A stretch of 64,000 bases of DNA from Aurelia coerulea. Taxonomy: Eukaryota > Cnidaria > Scyphozoa > Semaeostomeae > Ulmaridae. The DNA lies in NCBI GenBank assembly GCA_039566865.1, contig CM076959.1:17530501-17594500 (forward strand). The letters are read 5' to 3'. A program made the translations under genes and the position numbers. Below are positions 1 to 9,458 of the stretch, piece after piece (positions within the stretch are counted from its first letter, which is position 1; the number at the start of each line of letters is the position of its first letter). The notes beneath the pieces were generated by a model that was not told where the DNA came from, ran no database searches, and saw only the letters and a list, made by a program, of their open reading frames with translations.

Positions 1-176
1 GAGTTTCTTAATTTTTTGGTCACCGTAGTACTAGTTTCTTATAAACCAGTTTCTTATAAAAAAAACATATAATATCATTCATTGATCAACTGTCTTTGGA
101 GACTTGCTTTGTTGCGCTGTCCATATCAAAAGAGGGTCCTGTAGGGACTTCATAACACTATTTTCCAGTCACATAA

Positions 177-332
177 AGCAGGGCCGCCGAGCGGGGCAGG
201 GGACAATTTTCCCCAGGGTCTAGGGGGCCACATAAAGTAAAATACTCCCCTGTCTTCTGCCCGCTTCGCTTACAGGGGGCCTAATTTCACAGTTTTGTCC
301 CTGGGACTCCAAAACCTCTCGGCGGCCCTGCT
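177..332. mobile_element. 156-bp MITE with GC-rich terminal inverted repeats
   Basis: AGCAGGGCCGCCGAG at 177-191 is exactly repeated in inverse at 318-332. The interior is GC-rich, unlike its surroundings, and non-coding. Ends beginning CAGGG suggest a hAT-type element, but the 8-bp flanks do not match, so the superfamily is inferred. Confidence 0.7.
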
Positions 333-593
333 GCACACAATTATTGAAAATTCCAGTTATTTTTCAAGAAGAGAAGTCTCTTGGTTTGTTGTTGGTTTGA
401 GTCCCAGTTCATTAAATCCAAGTAACTTCCACTTCCCATAATCTAAGCCCGGGTTCCAGTCGATCGATAGAAAGTACTTACTAGCCCGTGTTCCAGACTA
501 CTAGATAGACTAGGACACATGCTGACAGGATTCCAGTCATGTTGCATTATTCCACGTCTTTATTTCGCATTTTATTACCCTCTGGGTGCCAGA

Positions 594-880
594 CCCGGGG
601 GGGTACATGACTTGAGGATGGACGGGGGTCTGCCGCCCGGTTTTCAGAAAGCTACCCTCTTCTAATTACCGAAACTTGCTTTTGATACCCATTTCTATGA
701 TGAATTTTGGCGGAAAACTGCCCATTTTAACCATTTTTTGCGAATTTCAGCGAAACCCCACCCATGTTTATGGAAAATTTGCTGAAAAAGGACCCTTGTT
801 TAGAGAATTTTAGGCCCAAAAACCCACCCATATGGGCGGCACATACCCGTACCCTAAATATGTTATGTACCCCCCCCGGG
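594..880 (+). mobile_element. DNA8-family MITE, copy 1
   Basis: A 287-bp insert starts CCCGGGGGGGTACATGA and ends TTATGTACCCCCCCCGGG. It is flanked by the perfect 8-bp direct repeat GTGCCAGA (586-593 and 881-888). A full-length relative in opposite orientation lies at 58179-58465, sharing TGCCGCCC, CCACCCATATGGG and other internal blocks. An 8-bp duplication is typical of hAT and P superfamilies; no coding capacity is seen. Confidence 0.85.
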
Positions 881-1029
881 GTGCCAGAGCCTGGAAGTAG
901 TTTACCCTTTTAGGACTAGAAACCTTATAAATCAACTGCAAGAAAACCCCGTTATTGGCAAATCAAATTTACTACCCCATTCTGGAGAGTCTTGACCCTC
1001 TACCAACACCAACAAACTGTACAAACTTT

Positions 1030-1235
1030 CTATGTATGATGTAAGATTTAGCCATATGAAATTAGAAATTAGATGCAACATAAATTTAGGAAAGAATAAG
1101 TCTAATTCGAGGTGTACAAATGTAATCTGAAAACACCCCCAATTTTAAATGGTAGGGATAACATTAAAAGGTCAGTGCAACCTTGCTTCCATAATGGTCC
1201 CTCTAAAGGTGTCGTTGAAAGGGAAATTTTCAGAA
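1030..1235 (+). repeat. RepC dispersed repeat, copy 1
   Basis: Shares the block CACCCCYAATTT ... TGGYAGGGATA ... TTAAAAGGTCA ... CCATAATGGTCCC with 8005-8245 and 17885-18085. Those two copies begin with (TATG)n; this one has only a residual TATGTATG. Family type unresolved; a SINE or MITE is possible. A short open frame over it is not conserved. Confidence 0.65.
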
Positions 1236-2207
1236 AAGAAAAGAAAAACTTTTGACTGCGTAGCACAAAACATTGAGCCCCAGATGACGTATTTCCGTGT
1301 TATCAACAAATCCCATCAAAACATTTCCCATCAAAATTTAAATCAAACCAAACACTAACAAAATCGTTTCAAACTCACCAGATCTGTGGAAGCGTCGTAC
1401 AAAACATGATGATGCGTTTGTGTGTGTGGTTTCAAATCAAAACAACAATAAAACAGGCCTAGGCCATCTATAAAAGAATATCCCCTCTTCATCGGCGATG
1501 AAAGTTGTGCAGGAGCATGATAACAGCTAAGAAAACATCCAGGGCTGATAACCAACTAGGACGTCAAACCATAGCAACACAAATGACTGAAAGTTAACGC
1601 AGCACTGAGACTGACAATGTTCCAACGGGGGTCATGTGAAGTTAACATCCGCGATCTTAGATTATTTGCTGGGCGAATGCGGAAGCTGGTTTAGATGGTC
1701 CGGTCCATGGGGGCGATTATGATGCACCTGCCGCTAAATAGACGTACGTCATGAAACGAGCCCTGCAGGCCAACATAGCACAGAGCTACGTGCTTGCTGC
1801 AGTTCATATGCTTTTGAGTAGTACTTAAATGTATGAAAACCATCTTTCAAATGAAACAGAAAATATAGAAATACGACTGTTTGTGCGCTAAACGTTTCGA
1901 TTAAAAGTCTTTTCCAGTATATTACAAATCTGATAAAAAATCAGATTAAAACTATTGAACGAATACAAGGAATCACGTCGTTAAGTCTAGTTCGCACGCC
2001 AAAAATGTACTTGGCATTTGTCGCGTCGCGCTACATTTGTCGCCTGGTGGAAAATCGGACTACAGATTTTTTTCAATATACGGAAACTAGTTTAATGAGT
2101 GAATGTGGCTCAAGATATACACAGAGTGTTGAAGTTGTCCCCGGTTATCCCCATACTGGCTGCAACTGCATGGCAATTCGTGAACTTGGGCACACGATGT
2201 TTAGAAA
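1236..2207. other. No supported feature
   Basis: Interior of the possible 2.25-kb element. The short open frames have no recognisable motif or splice-site support. A 30-base segment near 1953-1995 (GAACGAATAC, CACGTCGT) recurs at 23330-23370. Confidence 0.5.
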
Positions 2208-2620
2208 CTGGTTTATAAGAAACTAGTAATAGGATGGTGAGAAAATTAAGAAACCCTAGTACTATGCTTCAGAATTGCTAAGAAACTTTTAAAGCTAAAT
2301 ACAAGGACATCATGGGAAAATTGTCTTTGAGCCTTTATATTCTAGTAATATTCATGATAAATTTATGTTATGAATCAAATAGAACTCTCCTTCTTGCTAA
2401 GAATTGTGCAGTCTGTCAAGAAACGAATACATAGCGGTGGTAGAAACTACATTTATCCAAAAAATAAGAAATATATTAAGAAACTTTTGGTGTTAAAAAG
2501 CTGAAATTTTCACGTGAAATTAAGAAACTGTTAGTACTGTGGGCTTATCCAAGTTTCTTATGAAAGAAAAAACGCGTATTGATGCAAACTCTTAACTGGA
2601 GCAAAAGACCGCGTTCCCAG

Positions 2621-2657
2621 TGGACTTGCTACAAGAGAGATACTTGTAGCAAGTCCA
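2621..2657. mobile_element. 37-bp TIR-only mini-insert with 9-bp TSD
   Basis: TGGACTTGCTACAAG (2621-2635), a 7-nt spacer, then its perfect reverse complement (2643-2657). The direct repeat CGTTCCCAG flanks it exactly (2612-2620 and 2658-2666). The end sequence resembles the termini of the 202-bp element at 11571-11772 (GACTTGCTCCAAG). A 9-bp duplication is characteristic of Mutator-like elements. The intervals to either side up to 3090 contain nothing else identified. Confidence 0.75.
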
Positions 2658-3089
2658 CGTTCCCAGTTAAGGCTGTGACAAATTCCATCAGATACTCTGA
2701 TGCTAAAAAAGACTTTTCATCGATAGATTGAAACAACAATAGTCCATTTGATCTGATCATCTTCAGTAATCGCCCAACTTCAACTTTCTAATTGGGTCTT
2801 ACGACAAGTTCAGGCTGTCGCCCTATGGACTCCTCACAGTGTTCACCTCTATATTAAATCTTGCTGAGTTTTGATTCAAATATAAACCCCCTGGACAATT
2901 CTGGTCAAATATTGATGTGGGATATGGTTTCATTGAAGCAGGTAGTTTGAATTCGGTTGGACGTCATTAAAAAGGCATTCGACAGCTCAGTATCCTTTAC
3001 TGTGTTAAATTTGTCAATACCATAACAGGTGTTCTCAAACAACCCAGAGAGAAAAGTTGGAATAAAAATATGTCAAATTCTCACTCATG

Positions 3090-3440
3090 CAACTCGGACC
3101 ATGAGCGATAGGACACCAAGTGTGTATCACTGTTAAACTTATATCAATAGTGAGCCACCTTAACCCATGGTGCGTGTGATTGCTGATCCGCAAATCAAAT
3201 TGTAGTGAGCCACCTCAAGTGCTGATCTACCTTAATGGTCATCATTGACAATGAGCAATAGGACCAAGTGTCTATTTGCGTTAATTTCTATTAGTAGTGA
3301 GCCACCTTAACCCATAATGTGTGTGATTGCTGATCCACGAATCTAATTGTAGTGAGCCACCTTAAGTGATGATCTACCTTAATGGTCAGTAATTAAGGTG
3401 GCTCACTGACCATGAACAATAGGTCACTAAGGGCATACCA
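3090..3440 (+). repeat. Tandem repeat, 147-bp period, about 2.3 units
   Basis: TAGTGAGCCACCTTAACCC starts at 3148 and again at 3295, with matching downstream blocks (GTGTGATTGCTGATCC, GATCTACCTTAATGGTCA). GTGAGCCACCT also occurs within each unit, so the unit is internally duplicated. At about 3401 the motif appears inverted (TTAAGGTGGCTCAC), ending the array. Confidence 0.8.
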
Positions 3441-4563
3441 ATGGTAAATTCTAAAGGAAACACCTCAAAGTGAACAGATTCATTAAATAAATCTATATCA
3501 AATTTTATTACAACTTAAACCTGAGATCATTATATACTTGAATATTTCTCCTATCCTGAGATCCTTGACAAATGAAGAATCAATAAAATGTGTTGAGAGC
3601 AAATTTTTAAACGGATCTTCTGTTTCAAAACTGTTCTAAACCATTAACAGTTATTAATCAGACAGCTTGCAGACTTTACCAAAGTCAAATATTTCAAAGA
3701 ATGAAAAAGATTAAAGGTTTTAGAATCCTAACATCTAAAAGGACTTTTTCTTTCAAACATATGAATGTTTACATTCAAGTCTTTCAGCAAATCGGCCTCA
3801 GCAAATATCCTAAATGCCATGATTTCAGTTAAGAATGGCAATGGATTAAAAGTCTTAATCCATTATTGAAGCCTTAGTCATGTCTAAGTTGCAATAAAAA
3901 ACAAAATTGCAATAACTTGGTGGTCTTGGAGTACAAGGGGTAGCACAACATGGAATTTCTCTTCACTCTTAAAAATTTTGGCTTCACTTTCGTCAACTGA
4001 AAATGCCATAAAAATGTATAAGTATCCAATCTCCATAAGATGATCAAATTGGAAAATTTCTCAGGTGTGCAAAGGATATTTGTTCAGCGTTTAAAAAGAC
4101 TGAAACACAAAAAAGAAATGCACAGCTGTGTGCATTAGTGAAATGTACAAAGTTCCCAATTTCAATATTGGCCTTGCGCACATTGAGACTGTTTCCCTGC
4201 TTTAGAAAAATTTCTTAAAAATTCTTGTTTAGAAATTTCTACAGTCTTTCATACCAAAAAGAGTTCTTACTGTATCAGAATGTAAAAAGTCTTGCAAATT
4301 CTTATAGATTTTTGAAAATGTTTACCTTAAAGGGAATAGACATAGCTATATCGACAAGCTGCTATAAACAGGCTGAAGAAACACCCACAAACCCATTGCT
4401 TCCTTCACCACACAATGAAACGGCAGGCGTCAAAGTTGTTGAACACAATATAGATTATACTTTTAACTTGGCCCCAGCTTCTAACTATGTTGATTCCCTT
4501 TAAGAAGAATTCTTATCATGCTAACCCACTCAGCCCCAGTGGTGATTATCTCTTTTTGCATTA
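3441..4563. other. No supported feature
   Basis: AT-rich sequence with an open frame at 4225-4503 that has no recognisable domain. No coding evidence and no repeat relationship to the rest of the window was seen. Confidence 0.5.
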
Positions 4564-5075
4564 ATGTGCCCAAGACATCAAGACCTGTCTTGCACATTTA
4601 GTACCCAAGATGTTCAAGGAAGCTTACTTTACACAAAAAGCGGTCTGAATCCACCGTTCATGAACGATATTTTCATGCAACGCAATATTAGGTACTGTCT
4701 AAGGCATGGTGATGATGCTCAACTGCCAAAAGTACGAACTACCTCCTTTGGAGTTGAGTCCATTACTTACCTTGGAAATAAACTGTGGCAGCATTTACCG
4801 CAAGAAATAAAACAATCTAACAGCCTTCCTATGTTCAAAAAACGAATTAGATGCTGGAATTGTGGAAAATGCAACTGTAGGCTTTGCAAAGTATATATCC
4901 CGCAAGTTGGGTTTCTAACATGATCGATTTTAACTCTGATTTGTCCTGTAATATATATTAATAGTTTTATTGTAAATTATGTATATTGTAAATGGTAGGC
5001 CTTAATTAGCTGTAATTTTAGCTATTCATTATTTTAGCCTACTTTAAATAGATGTTTAATAATAATAATAATAAA
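4564..5075 (+). mobile_element. 5'-truncated LINE: C-terminal ORF2 tail plus (AAT)n 3' end
   Basis: The frame ending at 4923 encodes the characteristic C-terminal tail of CR1/RTE-like non-LTR retrotransposons: SFGVESITYLGNKLWQ, LPQEIKQS, FKKRIRCWN, then a CNCRLC cysteine motif and stop. It is closely related to the minus-strand copy at 32243-32608, in protein and in the 3' UTR (GGCCTTAATTAGCTGTAATT in both). The UTR closes with an AAT microsatellite at about 5058-5074. Reverse transcriptase and endonuclease domains are absent, so the copy is dead on arrival. The exact 5' junction, around 4600-4650, was not found, and no TSD was recognised. Confidence 0.88.
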
Positions 5076-5166
5076 ACAGCACAATCATCCCTTCTTCTGC
5101 ATAAACTGAAATGGCCACACAAATTTTTAGGGAGACCCTGTAACACAGGTATCACATTTGGCTTTC

Positions 5167-5364
5167 TTTAAAGTTAGTTGACAACAGAGAGAAATACAGT
5201 TAGCTAACTCATGAGCTGCATATGCAGGTCTAAAATTAGTCTATTTTATTTGATGATTTTGACACATGCGTGCATATCTTTACACCAGGGGGAGCAATTA
5301 CATGGATAGGTGTTTCTTTGTCCTATTTTTAAATTGATACTTAGCTCCATCAACTAGCTTTAAA
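5167..5364. mobile_element. MITE with TTTAAAG(T/C)TAGTTGA ends, copy 1
   Basis: TTTAAAGTTAGTTGA at 5167-5181 is inverted at 5350-5364 with one mismatch. The interior (TCTAAAATTAG, GACACATGCGTG, GTGTTTCTTTGTCCTA) matches 56182-56373, so this is a real family of about 195 bp. Non-coding. Confidence 0.75.
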
Positions 5365-5468
5365 ACACACCGATTGGACCATGTTCCTCCACTACCCATT
5401 CTCATTGTCCATATTTACAATATTACAACTGCAACACCTGTGCACATGCATACCTTTCTTTAACTGGT

Positions 5469-5720
5469 CAGAGAGGTAGGAACCGGGGGCACTGGGGACA
5501 GGTGCCCCCCAATCACTATTATTATCAATTTCTTCCTCGTTGGATTACAATACAAAGATAGCTAAAAGTAATTAGCTAATTAATTCCAATGTTAAAACTT
5601 TAAAATACAAATATTACATAAGAAAAATAGTGGATAAAATATGAAGTGTCCTTATAGCTTAACGAAAAAAGTGCCCTTGAAATGTTGTGCCCCCCCCCCA
5701 AGTTTGAGATTACGTCCCTG
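5469..5720. mobile_element. GTAGGA-family hAT-like MITE, copy 1 (diverged)
   Basis: Starts CAGAGAGGTAGGAACC and ends ATTACGTCCCTG, matching the ends of 18176-18344 and 20519-20665. Internal GTGCCCTTGAA and poly-C stretches are shared. It is longer than its relatives because of an AT-rich middle. The flanking octamers do not match well, consistent with an older copy. Confidence 0.7.
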
Positions 5721-6439
5721 TGCCTGGAGTTCCCTTCTAACAATTTTGTTGGAAATAAACTCTAGAAGCACAGTCCATGCTTGTGGACACTATCTAGGGT
5801 GGTTTTGGGTATTATGGGACATCAGGCATTTTTTGGGAAATTATTCAGGAAATGAAGCTTAGGAGCTTGGGGATGAGAAAGAAAGTTGTAAATTTCACTT
5901 GATGCAAGTCTTCATGCCTCTTCTGTCATATTTCTATTGATGTTAGGCTGTTGTAGCATTTTTGTGTACTCTCCGTATCACTGACAATGAAGGACATCAG
6001 ACGAAAGTGATTTCTGGCTGCCATTTTTTTGAGATATCTTGAACATTAAATAGTATAAAAACAATAGAAATAGCTTGTTCCGAAATACCTGACAGTGTTC
6101 CACAATGCCAAAACCAACCCAGGTTCATTTTTTTGTCTCATTTGTTAACAACCAATGGTTCACAATAAGAGCATGCTGATGAAACATTAGAGCATGCTTG
6201 GGCCTAATTGCTAATACTAAGTGTGGCCAAATAAATGAGTGGTGGAAAAAATATTTGCCTACTTGCGAAGGAAAGTCAAACAAGAATTCTTCCTTCTATC
6301 GTTTTATCAATTTTCTATACTCCTGAATTTCAGTTGAATTGCAATACTGTGTACGGTGTAGTCGATAAGCCACTAGGAATTGGGTGGATCTAGAATTAAG
6401 TTTCCTTGAATCACAAAACTGTAAATGAAAAGATCCAAA
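5721..6439. other. No supported feature
   Basis: No gene, repeat relation or structured element recognised. Confidence 0.5.
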
Positions 6440-6655
6440 GATTGATTTTCTTTCATTATTTCCTTCCTTTATTCCTGTTCTTTTCATATTTTCAACCCTT
6501 GTTTTCTTTGTCCTCCTATCTTCTTTCCATCCTTTGCTTTTTCTCCTCTCCTTTTTCTTTCTTTCCTTTTTCCTTTCATTTCTTTTTTCTTCCTTTCATC
6601 GTTTTCTTTCTTTTCCTTCCTTCTATTCTGCCTAGCTTCCTATGCATTTTTTCCA
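6440..6655. repeat. Polypyrimidine (TTCC/TTTC) low-complexity tract
   Basis: About 200 bases of almost pure C+T, made of TTTCC, TTTCTT and TCC words. The open frame across it (Phe/Leu/Ser-rich) is a composition artefact. The purine/pyrimidine asymmetry could permit H-DNA; that is inference. Confidence 0.75.
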
Positions 6656-8002
6656 CCCATTAATTGTTTTCTGTGAAGTGTTCCATCGTACCCGAAACAA
6701 CTTGAGATTAACATACGTATGCCAAAAATTCAGCAGAGTCTGCAGGTTTAAATGGGCAAGATGGGGTTACAGTAGTGGCATTTCATTTCACATATTCATG
6801 TGAATTTCCTCAAACTAGTCTCCTTACCCATTTACCTTAATCGCGAACCCTAATCATGTACAGGCACCCTACATTACAATTCCGTGTGCAACATATCTTG
6901 AACCTGGCCCTGGCTGGTGGTCGATCATCAATCATTGTTTATCCACACCCCTGGCCCTGCCCACCTCAACAAATTTTCAGGCAGAAACAAGTAGTCTAGT
7001 AATTATAACAAAACATCCAGTTCTTCTGTTTGTTATCACCTGAACCCACGCACTGGTGATTAGCTCACAAAAGCCGTAAACCATTTGAAATTCAACAATA
7101 ACCAGGAACGCAATCAGATTGAAAGATCATTCGACTTAAAAATGTCAACGACAAAAATTTAACAGAGCAATTCGAAAATCGGGATACATACAGGCCGGAT
7201 GCAAATGAATTCATTGAATAATATAAAGTTATGAAGATTTAAAATTGATGTCTCACCCGATTCCAATAAGCCAATCCATCTTGAATATCGTACTTGTATA
7301 ATCACACCACACACAGGGTTAGGTTAGGCCTTGGCTTTTTAGGCCCTTTTGACAAGCGTCGATTGAGTCGACCAGCAGCAGGCTTATTCTTCGCGTTTCT
7401 CTTCGTTTACTTCGGCAAGTGTTTATCGATTCGTCCCCACCATCATATCAAAGAAGTAGTAGGAGTATTTTCTCAATGAGCTGGCGGCTGAGTGGGCTGC
7501 TGTCTGTGAATTGCCAGCAGTCTGTTCGCTTTCCTGTTCCGTCCTCAGTCACGAATTTGTTTCGGTAGATAGATTGGCCTGCCCTCTTTGTCCTGTCTTT
7601 TGATAAAGTTGGTGTCATGGTCGAAAGGTAGCTTTAGAATAATCATCAACACTACCAAATTTGGCGAGGCAAAACAACAGAATGCAGTGTTGAACTGGCT
7701 AGAGCCACAGTCATTACACTAGATTTTTTATTATTAAACTGTGCTTTATGATACATTTCTAATCATTCAATAAAAGTTCAATTTAGGCTAGGCTAAACCA
7801 TAAGGTGTTTATAAGTTTCTTAGAATCTTATCAACAGAATTTGCTATCAACAGAATTTGTATGTCAACATATTTTTCAAAATCCAAGAAATGGTAGCACC
7901 GTTTTTAAGTTTTCAAAAATTAAATATACAGTTTCTTATAAGTTGTTTCATAAAAAAATTAATGTGTTTGATTTGAAGTCTGTCACATTTTAATCAATAA
8001 AA
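6656..8002. other. No supported feature
   Basis: The interval 7260-7620 is less AT-rich and could hold unrecognised exons or a promoter, but no conserved protein could be read on either strand. 7811-7945 carries words related to the TTTCTTATAAG repeat of 1-50 and 2208-2560. Confidence 0.4.
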
Positions 8003-8245
8003 CGTTTGTGTAAATGTATGTATGTATGTATGTATGTATGTATGTATGTGTGTAAAATTTTGCCATACAAATTAAAAATTAAAAGTAAAAATTTACGGAA
8101 TGAAAGAAAGGCTATTTACAAGCGTACAATATGATAAAAACTAAGACCTAGTATAAAAGCACCCCTAGTTTAAAATGGCAGGGATAGCATTAAAAGGTCA
8201 GTACAACCTTGTTTCCATAATGGTCCCCCAGGGGTATCATAGAAA
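8003..8245 (+). repeat. RepC copy 2 with (TATG)n head
   Basis: About ten TATG repeats (to about 8050) are followed by an AT-rich spacer and the conserved block TGGCAGGGATAGCATTAAAA ... TTCCATAATGGTCCCC at about 8175-8230. It matches copies at 1030 and 17885. The coupling of microsatellite and block at two sites shows that the microsatellite is part of the element. Confidence 0.75.
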
Positions 8246-8826
8246 AGAAAAGTTTTCATGAAAAAACGAGACAAAAATATTTTGTGTCAAAAGTAGAATG
8301 TAATGGCTCATTCCTAAGGAAGTTAAACAGCCTGTTTGGCCTGTTGTTTATGCAGTTTTTAGAAATTTAATAATATATATAGGGACTGTTTTCTTGATTT
8401 TGGAGGTTTTTGAAGAAATTGTCCTTTATCTTATGTTTGAAACTGTTAACGTTTTCAGCAGACTGTGTTCTATGTCAGAAATCTCACGAAAGAAATAAAA
8501 GTTTTCATATGGAACTTGGATAAGAAATTAGCATCAAAAGTTTCGCAATTTCTCGAAAAACTTCCAACTTTTAACAGCTAAGGTTTTTGCGTTGGTTTCA
8601 TATTTCTGGGTGTCAAATCATAATCTAATTTCTTCAAATGCCATGAATATGAAATGAAATTTTTGACATATAAAAAACATTCAGCTTGAAAACATACCAA
8701 AACAGAAAAAGCAAACAAAATCTAGGGGGGTTCGCACCCCTAATGAACACATGTAACTTAATGGTCGCAAATTTACCAAACTAGTGTTATCAATTCTACC
8801 AAATATAATCTTACAAATCTAGTGAA
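8246..8826. other. No supported feature
   Basis: AT-rich, non-coding by inspection; no repeat relationship found. Confidence 0.5.
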
Positions 8827-9233
8827 CACTTCCCGAGGGGGGGGGTACTCAAATATTTTTCCGTACGGGGACGTGCCGCCGAACAGGGTATCATTTTCAG
8901 GATTCCTACTCCGGGACAGGGTGTCACTTTTGTATGGTCGGCTCCATGACAGGGTCCATATTTTGTATAATTGACTACGTATCGTCACTGTAAGCTATTT
9001 GCGCTCCACGAATATGATTTAAATCGTTTGGATGGCAACATTTCCGCATTTTCTGATAGATTTCTATCAAATTTCTATCAAATTCCCAGGGCAGCCTACA
9101 TTTTTTACGAAGAAACCCAAGAGCAGGGTATCGTTTTTACAGTTTTACTCCGGGACAGGGTATCATTTTCGGGAATTTTACTCCGGGACAGGGTGCCTTT
9201 TCAGATTTTCCAGCGGCACGTCCCCGTATTTTC
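8827..9233. mobile_element. DNA8-related MITE, 3' end eroded
   Basis: The left end has CCCGAGGGGGGGGGTACTC followed by GTACGGGGACGTGCCGCC. The right end has the inverse GGCACGTCCCCGTATTTTCG, but the outer poly-C terminus is missing. The interior repeats CTCCGGGACAGGGT several times, the same style as the ATGCGACAGGGT repeats of 41293-41672. Two short open frames inside are by-products of that repetition. It lies only about 180 bp upstream of the RPL39 start region. Confidence 0.75.
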
Positions 9234-9316
9234 GAAAATCAAGTTCATTGAACAATGAAGCAAAGTTACAATCACAAAAAATCCCTGAAAATTTTCTAAA
9301 TATTTTCAACAGCTTT

Positions 9317-9422
9317 TGACGTATGACATAAAACTATTGATGATGATGACGTAAAGACATCCGAAAGCGAGGTCAGCCATTTCCCATCGAACCAAACCTC
9401 GCATCCGCTATGCGGCCTTTTC
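9317..9422 (+). promoter_or_regulatory. Probable RPL39 promoter and 5'-TOP start region
   Basis: CCTTTTC at 9416-9422 is a pyrimidine tract of the type at which ribosomal protein mRNAs start (5'-TOP), 37 bases before the ATG. Two CRE-like TGACGTA words lie just upstream, at about 9317 and 9347. The transcription start is inferred from family knowledge; no TATA box is evident. Confidence 0.55.
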
Positions 9423-9458
9423 GAAGTTTGTTTGAGCTGCGAGTCAAAAATCCTGAAG

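Larger units (their letters stand above)
3..2254. mobile_element. Candidate element bounded by ~47-bp inverted repeats
   Basis: Positions 3-49 match the reverse complement of 2208-2254 at roughly 39 of 47 bases; both contain TTTCTTATAAACCAG. The arms could be the ends of a 2.25-kb DNA element or two independent opposed copies of a short repeat. Nothing inside encodes a recognisable transposase, and the left flank is cut by the window edge, so no TSD can be tested. Short relatives of the arm (TTTCTTATAAG) recur near 2550 and 7811-7945. Confidence 0.4.

Noticed and set aside
6406..6663. Phe/Leu/Ser-rich 85-aa ORF
   Set aside because: Product of a polypyrimidine tract.
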